Shown: piece after piece, positions 1 to 5,101 of the stretch
How the letters are laid out: each line of letters opens with the position of its first letter
Position numbering within the stretch: position 1 is the first letter of the stretch
NCBI GenBank assembly: GCA_947174155.1
Contig: CAMWHX010000065.1
Location: 1 to 6,105, forward strand
Reading direction: 5' to 3'
Length of the DNA stretch: 6,105 bases
Source of the DNA: an uncultured Porphyromonadaceae bacterium
Lineage (GTDB): Bacteria > Bacteroidota > Bacteroidia > Bacteroidales > Muribaculaceae
Notes under the pieces: generated by a model
The model's input: the letters and a program-made list of their open reading frames with translations, nothing else
What the model was told of the DNA's origin: nothing
Databases searched by the model: none
Made by a program: the position numbers and the translations under genes

Positions 1-1720
1 GGATGATGGGGTGATGGGGATGGTGCGATTCGGACTCGGCGATGTGGTTGGCCACTACGACGGCTTCCGAGATGTGGGAGCAGATGTGGTCGCCGTGCAT
101 GATGCGGTCGAAGTGGGCATGACGCAAGGCCTCCGCTACCTGGTCGTTGACACCGGAGAGTACGATATGGATACCCTCTGCGTGTGAGCTCTGAATGAGG
201 ATCTCCAGGTTGTGGATGCCGGTGGAGTCGATGAAGGGGACCTTGCGCATGCGGATGATGCGTACTTTCGGCTTCTCGCGCATGCTGTGGCGCACCACTT
301 CGTCAAACTTCGTGGCGGCTCCGAAGAAGAAGGGGCCGTCGATTTCGTAGACCGATACGCCGGGGGCGAGATCAAGAACCTCGTGGGTCGTCAGGTCGGT
401 GCCCTCGGCGGCGTCAAGTTTTTCGCCGTAGACGCGCACGGTGGTGTTTTGCGATACGCGTTTCAGGAAGAGCACGATGGCCAGCAGCATACCAATCTCA
501 ATGGCGATGGTAAGGTCGAAGATGACGGTGAGGAGGAAGGTGACGATGAGCACCGAGACATCCTCCTTGGGATTGGAGAGCATACCGCGGATGACGCGCC
601 AGCCACACATGTTGTAGCTGACCATGATAAGTACGGCTCCGAGACAGGCCATGGGGACCAGGTTGATCAGCGGCATGGCGAAGAGGAAGATCAGGAGAAG
701 TACGACCGAGTGGATGATACCGGCCAGTGGTGTGCGTCCGCCGTTGGAGATGTTGGTCATCGTACGGGCGATGGCTCCCGTCACGGGGATACCGCCGAAG
801 AAGGGGACTACTATATTGGCTACACCCTGGCCGATGAGTTCGGTGTTGTTGTTGGTTCGCCCCCCTGTCACGCCGTCGGCCACCGTAGCGCTGAGGAGCG
901 ACTCGATAGCGCCGAGCATGGCGATGGTGAAGGCGGAGGGGAGGAGGAGATTGATAAGCTCAATGCTTATGCCGAGGCTCTCGGCGTGTGGCAGGGCAGC
1001 TTCCATCTCACCGAAACGGTCACCGATAGTGGTGATACCTTCAACGCCGCAGAAGGTCTTGAGGGCCCACACTCCGGCTGAGACTACGATGATGGCTGTC
1101 AGGGCACCGGGGAGCTTGGAGGAAATCCTCGGAGTGAAAATGATGATAAGGAGGGAGACAATGCCTACAAGCGTGGTGGAGAGGGTGATGGTGTCGAAAT
1201 AGCGGAAGTAGATTCCCCATTTGGATATGAAGCTGGCGGGGACGGCCTCATCGATCTTGAGACCGAAGAAATCGGGCATTTGGGTCGAGAAGATAGTCAA
1301 GGCGATACCGGCTGTGAATCCTACTACGATAGGATAGGGGATAAACTTGATGACCGTGCCGAGGCGGAAGATACCCATCAGGACGAGAATACATCCGGCC
1401 AGGAAGGTTGCGATAGCGAGGCCGGAGAGTCCGTAGAGTTGGATGATGTTGTAGACGATGACGATGAAGGCACCTGTGGGACCGCCGATCTGGACGGTGT
1501 TTCCGCCAAGGGCGGAGACCAGGAAACCGCCGATGACGGCAGTCACCAGGCCTATGGCCGGGGTGACACCGCTGGCGATGGCGAAGGCGATGGCCAGGGG
1601 AAGAGCCACGATGCCGACTACGATACCGGCGATGAGGTCTTGCTTGAATTTAGCGAATGAGTACCCTTTCAGAGCCGCCATCACAGCGGGATGAAAGTCG
1701 GGTTTGGCAGAGATATTCAT
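1..1720 (-). CDS. SulP/SLC26-family anion permease with STAS domain (partial, 3' end outside window)
   Basis: Reading on the minus strand from the ATG at 1720, the frame stays open to the window edge, giving 573 codons without a stop. The N-terminal part is strongly hydrophobic (about residues 30-110) and has the SulP signature NTVQIGGPTGAF at residues 74-85, preceded by a DLIAGIVVGIVALPLAIAF-type first helix. Further hydrophobic segments run to about residue 420. A cytoplasmic STAS domain follows (about 440-560), with its typical D-S-T-G motif at residues 498-501; in related STAS domains and anti-sigma antagonists this Ser region is a regulatory site. The visible C-terminus is His-rich (SESHHPHHPII at 563-573). 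SulP proteins carry sulfate, bicarbonate or other anions across the inner membrane; the substrate cannot be read from this sequence. No clear Shine-Dalgarno or TAnnTTTG box precedes it. A Met at residue 14 is a less likely alternative start, because the longer N-terminus resembles those of Bacteroidales homologues. Confidence 0.95.
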   Translation of the reverse strand, partial: MNISAKPDFHPAVMAALKGYSFAKFKQDLIAGIVVGIVALPLAIAFAIASGVTPAIGLVTAVIGGFLVSALGGNTVQIGGPTGAFIVIVYNIIQLYGLSGLAIATFLAGCILVLMGIFRLGTVIKFIPYPIVVGFTAGIALTIFSTQMPDFFGLKIDEAVPASFISKWGIYFRYFDTITLSTTLVGIVSLLIIIFTPRISSKLPGALTAIIVVSAGVWALKTFCGVEGITTIGDRFGEMEAALPHAESLGISIELINLLLPSAFTIAMLGAIESLLSATVADGVTGGRTNNNTELIGQGVANIVVPFFGGIPVTGAIARTMTNISNGGRTPLAGIIHSVVLLLIFLFAMPLINLVPMACLGAVLIMVSYNMCGWRVIRGMLSNPKEDVSVLIVTFLLTVIFDLTIAIEIGMLLAIVLFLKRVSQNTTVRVYGEKLDAAEGTDLTTHEVLDLAPGVSVYEIDGPFFFGAATKFDEVVRHSMREKPKVRIIRMRKVPFIDSTGIHNLEILIQSSHAEGIHIVLSGVNDQVAEALRHAHFDRIMHGDHICSHISEAVVVANHIAESESHHPHHPII

Positions 1721-1756
1721 ACCTTTGAACCAAATTGGGTTAGTTAGTAATAGTTA

Positions 1757-1779
1757 CGCACATCCGCGGGGGATGTGCG
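1757..1779 (-). terminator. Hairpin downstream of tRNA-Leu (possible terminator or 3' processing structure)
   Basis: A perfect 9-bp inverted repeat (CGCACATCC / GGATGTGCG) with a 5-base loop lies 13 bases beyond the tRNA 3' end and 36 bases before the SulP start codon. No clear T-run follows on the minus strand, so it is not a classical intrinsic terminator. It may mark the 3' end of the tRNA transcript, serve in 3' trimming, or lie in a shared leader if SulP is read from the tRNA promoter. Confidence 0.5.
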
Positions 1780-1792
1780 CTGAGAAGATTAG

Positions 1793-1877
1793 TACAGAAA
1801 GTGGGACTCGAACCCACACGGCCGATAAGGGCCAAGGGATTTTAAGTCCCTCGTGTCTACCATTCCACCATTTCTGC
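1793..1877 (-). tRNA. tRNA-Leu, anticodon UAA
   Basis: On the minus strand the 85-base cloverleaf begins GCAGAAA and ends TTTCTGT plus discriminator A, forming a 7-bp acceptor stem that includes a G1-U72 wobble. The anticodon stem is AGGGA/TCCCT around the loop CTTAAAA, giving anticodon UAA at 1844-1842. The T-arm GTGGG-TTCGAGT-CCCAC is at 1819-1801. A long paired variable arm (GGCC...GGCC) identifies it as class II, in agreement with leucine. CCA is not encoded and must be added after transcription. It reads UUA and, by wobble, UUG codons. Confidence 0.97.
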
Positions 1878-1887
1878 GCCTATGTGT

Positions 1888-1909
1888 GGGAGGGATATTT
1901 TAGCCTCCC
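1888..1909 (-). other. Small hairpin in the tRNA-Leu 5' leader
   Basis: A 6-bp inverted repeat (GGGAGG / CCTCCC) with a 10-base A+T-rich loop lies between the promoter and the tRNA, ending 10 bases before the mature 5' end. It could affect 5' leader processing by RNase P, but this is only a position-based guess; a stem this short can arise by chance. Confidence 0.25.
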
Positions 1910-1946
1910 GGAGCGGGTATAGGGCTCGCGCTTCTATACTTGGGTG

Positions 1947-1977
1947 CAAAGTTAGCGCTTTTTGGTGAGATTTGCAA
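1947..1977 (-). promoter_or_regulatory. Bacteroidota-type sigma-ABfr promoter for tRNA-Leu
   Basis: The minus strand shows TAACTTTG at 1954-1947, an exact match to the Bacteroidota -7 consensus TAnnTTTG. A TTG of the -33 element lies at 1977-1975, 20 bases upstream, the expected spacing. Transcription would start near 1940 and leave a leader of about 60 bases before the tRNA. It is the only full match to this promoter consensus I found in the intergenic regions on the coding strand. Confidence 0.8.
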
Positions 1978-2007
1978 GGATTCGGGCGGTTTTTTGGTGG
2001 GATTCAC

Positions 2008-2023
2008 GCGAGCTGAAGCTCGC
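2008..2023. repeat. Short perfect inverted repeat in the intergenic repeat zone
   Basis: GCGAGCT and AGCTCGC flank a 2-base centre, so a 6-bp stem with a 4-base loop can form. It lies in the gene-free stretch 1978-2156, which otherwise holds copies of the GCTTCGC-type repeat and half of a large palindrome. I find no coding frame of credible composition in this stretch. Confidence 0.4.
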
Positions 2024-2050
2024 TCACAGAACCAAGAGTCGCGAAATCGG

Positions 2051-2072
2051 TTTATCATCGCTTCGCTTGGAT
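2051..2072. repeat. Degenerate copy of the GCTTCGC/GCGAAGC interspersed element
   Basis: This 22-base segment shares TTTATC-TCGCTTCGCTTGGAT with the two intact copies at 2097-2125 and 2505-2533. It differs by one base inside the core (A for C before TCGCTT) and lacks the following CACAAT. It sits 25 bases from the second copy, so the element is locally clustered. Confidence 0.6.
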
Positions 2073-2096
2073 AGAGGGGGGGAGGCCGGGAGCTTC

Positions 2097-2125
2097 TTTT
2101 ATCCTCGCTTCGCTTGGATCACAAT
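2097..2125. repeat. 29-bp interspersed element, copy next to the TPR gene 3' end
   Basis: All 29 bases are identical to 2505-2533. The core ATCCTCGCTTCGCTTGGAT can fold as ATCC/GGAT around a GC-nnn-GC minihairpin; on the minus strand this is GCGAAGC, a sequence known for forming an exceptionally stable small DNA hairpin. It starts 32 bases downstream of the TPR gene stop codon, and its last five bases form the outer end of the large palindrome at 2121-2167. Confidence 0.75.
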
Positions 2126-2167
2126 CCCTGAATCATCGCGGCATTGCCGCGATGATTCAGGGATTGT
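2121..2167 (-). terminator. Large perfect hairpin overlapping the stop codon of the TPR gene
   Basis: Bases 2121-2143 and 2145-2167 are exact reverse complements (23 bp) around a single central base, giving a 22-bp stem with a 3-base loop as RNA. The distal arm is intergenic; the proximal arm contains the last codons (Tyr-Asn-Pro) and the TGA stop of the gene at 2157. This probably ends transcription or stabilises the mRNA 3' end. No T-run follows on the minus strand, so ordinary intrinsic termination is not certain. RNase III cleavage of so long a stem is another possibility. Confidence 0.6.
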
Positions 2168-2429
2168 AGAGGTCTTTGTTGTAGTAGTCGAGGATCTCAT
2201 TGGTGGCTTTCAGGGCCATGCGGGCTCGGCTGTCGGGATTTATACGGATGGCGGCGAGGTAGTCGTTGATGGCTGAGGCGCGGTCTCCTCGGCTCCAATA
2301 GCGCATTCCGCGAACGGTCAGGGCTTCGTCGTCGTCGGGGTGGGTGGAGATATATTCGGTCAGCATCGGGATCCCCTCTTCGGGGGCTGTGCCGGCTGAG
2401 ATGACTGCTTTGATTTCGTCTAAGGTCAT
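2157..2429 (-). CDS. Small single-TPR protein of unknown function
   Basis: It encodes 90 residues with no signal peptide or membrane segment, so it should be cytoplasmic. Residues 34-67 fit one tetratricopeptide repeat at exact spacing: Leu37, Gly41, Tyr44, Ala53, Tyr57, Ala60 and Pro65 occupy consensus positions 4, 8, 11, 20, 24, 27 and 32. A helical segment precedes it and the C-terminus is DYYNKDLYNP; I recall similar short TPR proteins with a YNKDxYN ending in Bacteroidales. TPRs bind peptides or partner proteins; the partner here is unknown. The ATG at 2429 follows an A-rich stretch (AAAAATCAAAAAAC), the usual Bacteroidota start context without a Shine-Dalgarno. The last codons and stop are buried in a 23-bp inverted repeat. 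It lies 113 bases downstream of the lipoprotein gene, from which it is separated by repeats. Confidence 0.85.
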   Translation of the reverse strand: MTLDEIKAVISAGTAPEEGIPMLTEYISTHPDDDEALTVRGMRYWSRGDRASAINDYLAAIRINPDSRARMALKATNEILDYYNKDLYNP

Positions 2430-2463
2430 GTTTTTTGATTTTTGGGGGGATATCCGAGATGCC

Positions 2464-2484
2464 GGTCCGGGGCATAGCCCCGGC
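2464..2484. repeat. GC-clamp hairpin upstream of the TPR gene (copy 1)
   Basis: CCGGGGC-ATA-GCCCCGG is a perfect 7-bp stem with a 3-base loop at 2467-2483, inside a 21-base block that differs at one loop base from 3314-3334. It ends about 35 bases before the ATG at 2429, followed on the minus strand by GGACC and then an A-rich stretch. It may be a leader structure, a weak terminator for the upstream lipoprotein transcript, or a dispersed repeat. Lacking a T-run, termination is not favoured. Confidence 0.65.
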
Positions 2485-2504
2485 GGTGACGGCTTCGCTC
2501 TTGG

Positions 2505-2533
2505 TTTTATCCTCGCTTCGCTTGGATCACAAT
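2505..2533. repeat. 29-bp interspersed element, copy next to the lipoprotein gene 3' end
   Basis: It is identical over 29 bases to 2097-2125, and lies 8 bases downstream of the lipoprotein stop codon. A further GCTTCGC core (2492-2498, followed by TCTTGG) stands just beside it. Its place directly after a stop codon mirrors the other intact copy. It may act as a 3' end or mRNA-stability structure, or simply be a REP-like repeat. Confidence 0.75.
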
Positions 2534-2541
2534 GGGGGAGA

Positions 2542-3297
2542 TTATTTCAGGTAGGACATACCGCTCAGGGCGAAGTAGGCGGGGGTGTTCATGCCCCAGA
2601 GGCCGTTGTCGGAAGATTCGAGGGTGAAGTAGATGAGTTTGACTTCTCCGAGGGTTGAGAGATCCCAGTCTTGCCAGTCTTTGACTATGCCGGCGGTGGG
2701 GATTTCGCCGCAGTCGGCCAGATAGAACTCTGCGGTGGTCTCTTCGGCTCCTTCGGCGGGGACGCCATGGGCTATCACTTTAAACCAGTCTCCCTTGGCG
2801 AAGGGACGGGTGAAGTCTCCGCCGTTGACGAGCTCGTAGTAGACGTAGCAGGTGTTGGTGACCTTGACCAACCCGGGAGTGAAGAGATGGCCGTCGGTGC
2901 GTGTGACTGTCAGGGAGCGCTGATGGGGATCGAGCCCTTCGAAGCTTGACCAGTAACCGATGAGGAAGGGTGAGCCTTTCCCCTCGGGCCCTCCGCCGGT
3001 CATGACGGTATAGGAGTGCAGATACATCGGGGAGTGCCAGTCGGTGTCGGTGCTTCGGGAGAGGGTGAAGCCCTCCACGGTGTCAAACTCGGAGAGATAG
3101 TGGCGGAAGGTGAAGGTCGGGGTTATGATATTGATGTCTTCACCGTTGTCGGTCCAGATCCCTTCTGCGTCGTAGGTGAAGGAGAGGGTAGACCAGTCAG
3201 TGCCTGTGGAGGTATCGGTCTTCTCGACGGGATCATCGGAGGAGCAGGCGGCGGTCAGAGCGAGGAGAGCAATCAGGGAGATTTTCGCGGGTTTCAT
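2542..3297 (-). CDS. DUF4465-like secreted lipoprotein
   Basis: It encodes 251 residues beginning with a lipoprotein signal peptide: Lys at 2 and 5, a hydrophobic core at 6-14, and lipobox LTAAC with the lipidated Cys18. The mature start CSSDDPVEK has the acidic residues after Ser that Bacteroidota use for surface export, so surface display is plausible. The C-terminal half resembles DUF4465: FYLADC at 191-196, DWQDWDLSTLGEV at 207-219 and SSDNGLWGMNTPAYFAL at 228-244, which match the family pattern of an FYLAD strand, a W-x-DLSxLG segment and an SSDxGxWGxNTPxYF segment. DUF4465 proteins are predicted beta-sandwich surface or secreted proteins without an established activity. The ATG at 3297 follows AAAAACCAAAAAGCAA. 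A GC hairpin lies 19 bases upstream. The family call is by recall of motifs and is fairly firm; the function is unknown. Confidence 0.88.
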   Translation of the reverse strand: MKPAKISLIALLALTAACSSDDPVEKTDTSTGTDWSTLSFTYDAEGIWTDNGEDINIITPTFTFRHYLSEFDTVEGFTLSRSTDTDWHSPMYLHSYTVMTGGGPEGKGSPFLIGYWSSFEGLDPHQRSLTVTRTDGHLFTPGLVKVTNTCYVYYELVNGGDFTRPFAKGDWFKVIAHGVPAEGAEETTAEFYLADCGEIPTAGIVKDWQDWDLSTLGEVKLIYFTLESSDNGLWGMNTPAYFALSGMSYLK

Positions 3298-3313
3298 TTG
3301 CTTTTTGGTTTTT

Positions 3314-3334
3314 GGTCCGGGGCAGAGCCCCGGC
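3314..3334. repeat. GC-clamp hairpin upstream of the lipoprotein gene (copy 2)
   Basis: CCGGGGC-AGA-GCCCCGG (3317-3333) is a perfect 7-bp stem with a 3-base loop. The surrounding 21 bases match 2464-2484 except for one loop base. The stem ends 19 bases before the lipoprotein ATG, so it would lie in or border the ribosome-binding region of the mRNA. Confidence 0.65.
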
Positions 3335-3350
3335 AGAGAGTGAGGCTTGG

Positions 3351-3554
3351 TTGGGATTTGGCGAACACGCCGGCCCTTGGCCGGCGCACTTCCGGCCGGG
3401 GTTAGAGGGAGAGGGTTTTAGAGCAGGGGCTGCGGGATTCGGGCCCTTGGCCGGCGCACTTCCGGCCGGGGTTAGAGGGAGAGGGTTTTGGAGAAGGGGC
3501 TGTCGGATTTGAGCTTACGGCTGTGGCGCTTCCACCGTGGGGCCGGTTAGAGGG
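3351..3554. repeat. About three tandem 70-bp repeat units downstream of murI
   Basis: Bases 3372-3419 recur exactly at 3442-3489 (48 bp, period 70), and similarity continues with mismatches through 3490-3513. A third, degenerate unit runs to about 3554 and overlaps the murI stop codon. Each unit carries a hairpin: units 1 and 2 have GGCCGG-CGCACTT-CCGGCC (3379-3397 and 3449-3467); unit 3 has GTGG-CGCTT-CCAC (3523-3535). Each unit also contains GTTAGAGGG, which in unit 3 is the end of murI read in reverse. This fills the 249-base gap between murI and the lipoprotein gene together with the GC hairpin; I see no gene in it. Confidence 0.8.
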
Positions 3555-4389
3555 GAATGGTGGTAGCGGAGACGGGTTGGTCCATGAAGAGGGAGGCCCA
3601 GATGTCGAATTTGGAGGCACTCTCGGTGGTGAGGTAGGTCACCGTGCCTCCGCGTGTCAGACGTTTTTCCATCTCGGGGTGTCTCCTCAGGTAGTCTTCC
3701 AGAGAGTCAGCCACCAGTTCTCCCTGCGCGAGGATTCTCACTCCGGGGGGGGCATAGCGGCGTATCTTGGGGAGGAGAATCGGGTAGTGGGTGCATCCGA
3801 GCACGAGGGTGTCGATCTTCGGGTCATCGGCTATGATGGCGTCGATATACTTGCGTACGAAGTAGTCGGCTCCCTCCCCCTGCGCTTCGCCGTTTTCGAC
3901 CAGAGGCACCCACATCGGGCATCCCTTCTCCCTAACCTTCATCTCCGGGTAAAGTTTTTCCACCTCCATGAGATAGGAGTGGCTGTTGACGGTACCGGGT
4001 GTGGCGAGTACGCCGACGTGTCGTGTCCGGGAGATATCGCCAAGCAGTTCAGCTGTCGGGCGGATGACGCCGAGCACGCGACGATCCGGATCGATGCCGG
4101 GAAGGTCGTTACACTGTATGGAGCGCAGCGCCTTGGCGGAGGCGGTGTTGCAGGCGAGAATCACCAGATGGCACCCTCGGGAGAAGAGCTCTCGGACAGC
4201 CTGCAGCGTAAACTGGTAGACGATGTCGAATGATCGCGACCCGTAGGGGGCGCGGGCATTGTCGCCGAGATAGAGGTAGTCGTATTGCGGCAACAGGCGT
4301 CGTATGGCTTTCAGTATGGTAAGACCGCCATATCCGGAGTCGAAGACACCGATAGGGCCGGGAGCTGTGGGGAGACCTGAGTGAGACAT
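3547..4389 (-). CDS. murI: Glutamate racemase
   Basis: This cytoplasmic enzyme interconverts L- and D-glutamate; D-Glu is then added to UDP-MurNAc-Ala by MurD in peptidoglycan synthesis. The 280-residue product has the family motifs in order: GVFDSGYGG at 14-22 (Asp17, Ser18), YLGDNARAPYG at 40-50, ACNTASA at 79-85 with catalytic Cys80, and LGCTHYPIL at 197-205 with the second catalytic Cys199 and adjacent His201. Both cysteines needed for the two-base mechanism are present, and the length is normal. I choose the ATG at 4389; an in-frame GTG at 4395 would add two residues. There is no clear Shine-Dalgarno or TAnnTTTG promoter in the gap to ompH, so read-through from the ompH genes past two hairpins is possible. 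Following ompH genes is its usual position in Bacteroidales. Its 3' end lies in a tandem repeat array. Confidence 0.97.
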   Translation of the reverse strand: MSHSGLPTAPGPIGVFDSGYGGLTILKAIRRLLPQYDYLYLGDNARAPYGSRSFDIVYQFTLQAVRELFSRGCHLVILACNTASAKALRSIQCNDLPGIDPDRRVLGVIRPTAELLGDISRTRHVGVLATPGTVNSHSYLMEVEKLYPEMKVREKGCPMWVPLVENGEAQGEGADYFVRKYIDAIIADDPKIDTLVLGCTHYPILLPKIRRYAPPGVRILAQGELVADSLEDYLRRHPEMEKRLTRGGTVTYLTTESASKFDIWASLFMDQPVSATTIPL

Positions 4390-4464
4390 TGACACGGATG
4401 AGGGATTTCAGTATAAGTGACTACTTTTCACACCGCCGCGAGAAATCAGGGGGAGACTCGGTGA

Positions 4465-4500
4465 AAGGGGAGACCATCCGCTCATGCGGGGTCTCCCCTT
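4465..4500 (-). terminator. Strong hairpin between ompH and murI (terminator or attenuator)
   Basis: AAGGGGAGACC (4465-4475) pairs with GGTCTCCCCTT (4490-4500), and an inner CCGC-TCAT-GCGG stem (4478-4489) extends it, leaving only a 2-base bulge. On the minus strand it ends CCCCTTT, a short T-run, so it could act as an intrinsic terminator after the ompH genes. A second GGGGGAGAC at 4449-4457 offers a competing partner for the same arm. Confidence 0.65.
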
Positions 4501-4509
4501 ATGACATGG

Positions 4510-4536
4510 CAGCTCCCCGGCGGAGTCCGGGAGCTG
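4510..4536 (-). terminator. Hairpin just downstream of the second ompH gene
   Basis: CAGCTCCCCGG (4510-4520) pairs with CCGGGAGCTG (4527-4536), forming 10 bp with one bulged C and a 6-base loop. It starts 17 bases after the ompH stop codon and precedes the larger hairpin at 4465-4500. It has no T-run of its own; it may protect the ompH mRNA 3' end or work with the second hairpin. Confidence 0.5.
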
Positions 4537-4553
4537 AGTATCCGGTGTGACGA

Positions 4554-5060
4554 TTAACGGAGACCGAGCTTGGCCTTGACCAGCGGTGTGATATCCTCTA
4601 CGGGAGCGGCGTAGTAGAGGGTGAGCTGGGGATCGTACATCTGAACGAAGCTGAAACCGTTTTCCTTACCTACTGACTCTACGGCCTTGGTCAGCTTATC
4701 CTGCACGGGGGCCATCAACTCGCTCTGCATGCGCTGCAGGTCCTGCATGGCGCTCTGCTGGAACTGCTGGAGCTTCTGGTCGTAGTCGGCCAGTTCGCGG
4801 GCGCGACGCTCGCGGATAGCGGTAGGCTCGTTGGCATCCATTTTCTGATACTCGTCATAGAGACGCTGCATCTCCTCCTGGAGCTTGGTGAACTCAGCCT
4901 CATACTTCTTGGAGGCATCTCCCACCTTAGCGTTGGCCTCAGTGACCTCGGGCATCACCTTGAGGATCTCGTTGAAGTCCACGACGCCCATCTTGAAGCT
5001 CTGGGCCGAAGCGAGCATGGGGAGCAGTACGGCAACTGCGATAAGAATTTTCTTGATCAT
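4554..5060 (-). CDS. OmpH/Skp-family periplasmic chaperone (second of two)
   Basis: The 168-residue product has a Sec signal peptide: MIKK, a hydrophobic core at 5-16 and an ASA-Q cleavage site after residue 19. The mature part opens with the OmpH beta-strand FKMGVVDFNEIL (22-33), then a long charged, Gln/Glu-rich helical region (about 40-115) that would form the coiled-coil tentacles, and closes with the returning strands FSFVQMYD and LTLYYAAPVEDITPLVKAKLG (about 136-166). Skp-type trimers hold unfolded outer-membrane proteins in the periplasm and pass them to the BAM complex. The ATG at 5060 lies 41 bases after the preceding ompH stop codon, so the two are probably co-transcribed; the start context is A-rich without a Shine-Dalgarno. 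The low similarity to its neighbour outside the shared fold suggests an old duplication with divergence. Confidence 0.95.
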   Translation of the reverse strand: MIKKILIAVAVLLPMLASAQSFKMGVVDFNEILKVMPEVTEANAKVGDASKKYEAEFTKLQEEMQRLYDEYQKMDANEPTAIRERRARELADYDQKLQQFQQSAMQDLQRMQSELMAPVQDKLTKAVESVGKENGFSFVQMYDPQLTLYYAAPVEDITPLVKAKLGLR

Positions 5061-5101
5061 TGTGTATGTGAGTGTTGTTATTGGTTTTTATAGTCTGAGG
5101 C

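Noticed and set aside
212..1081. Long plus-strand open frame of 289 codons (and 1280-1660)
   Set aside because: It is exactly antisense in codon register to SulP; its Asp/Glu/Gly-rich, low-hydrophobicity sequence is the complement of membrane codons, and the minus frame gives a clear transporter.
1962..2276. Plus-strand 104-codon frame through the repeat zone
   Set aside because: It runs across the promoter, repeats and palindrome and into the antisense of the TPR gene, with no plausible start context or protein composition.
1793..2429. tRNA-Leu as an integration site for a mobile island carrying the two small genes
   Set aside because: The genes lie on the 5' side of the tRNA, whereas integrases normally use the 3' end; no integrase and no duplicated tRNA end are visible.
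2197..2475. Minus-strand 92-codon frame overlapping the TPR gene
   Set aside because: The Arg/Pro/His/Ser-rich product is typical of an out-of-frame shadow; the alternative frame has a perfectly spaced TPR.
3351..3554. Tandem 70-bp units as a CRISPR array
   Set aside because: The units are tandem, with no unique spacers between short constant repeats, and no cas gene is present.
3523..4233. Plus-strand open frame of 236 codons opposite murI
   Set aside because: It overlaps a full murI with all catalytic motifs; GC-rich sequence leaves antisense frames open, and the product resembles nothing I know.
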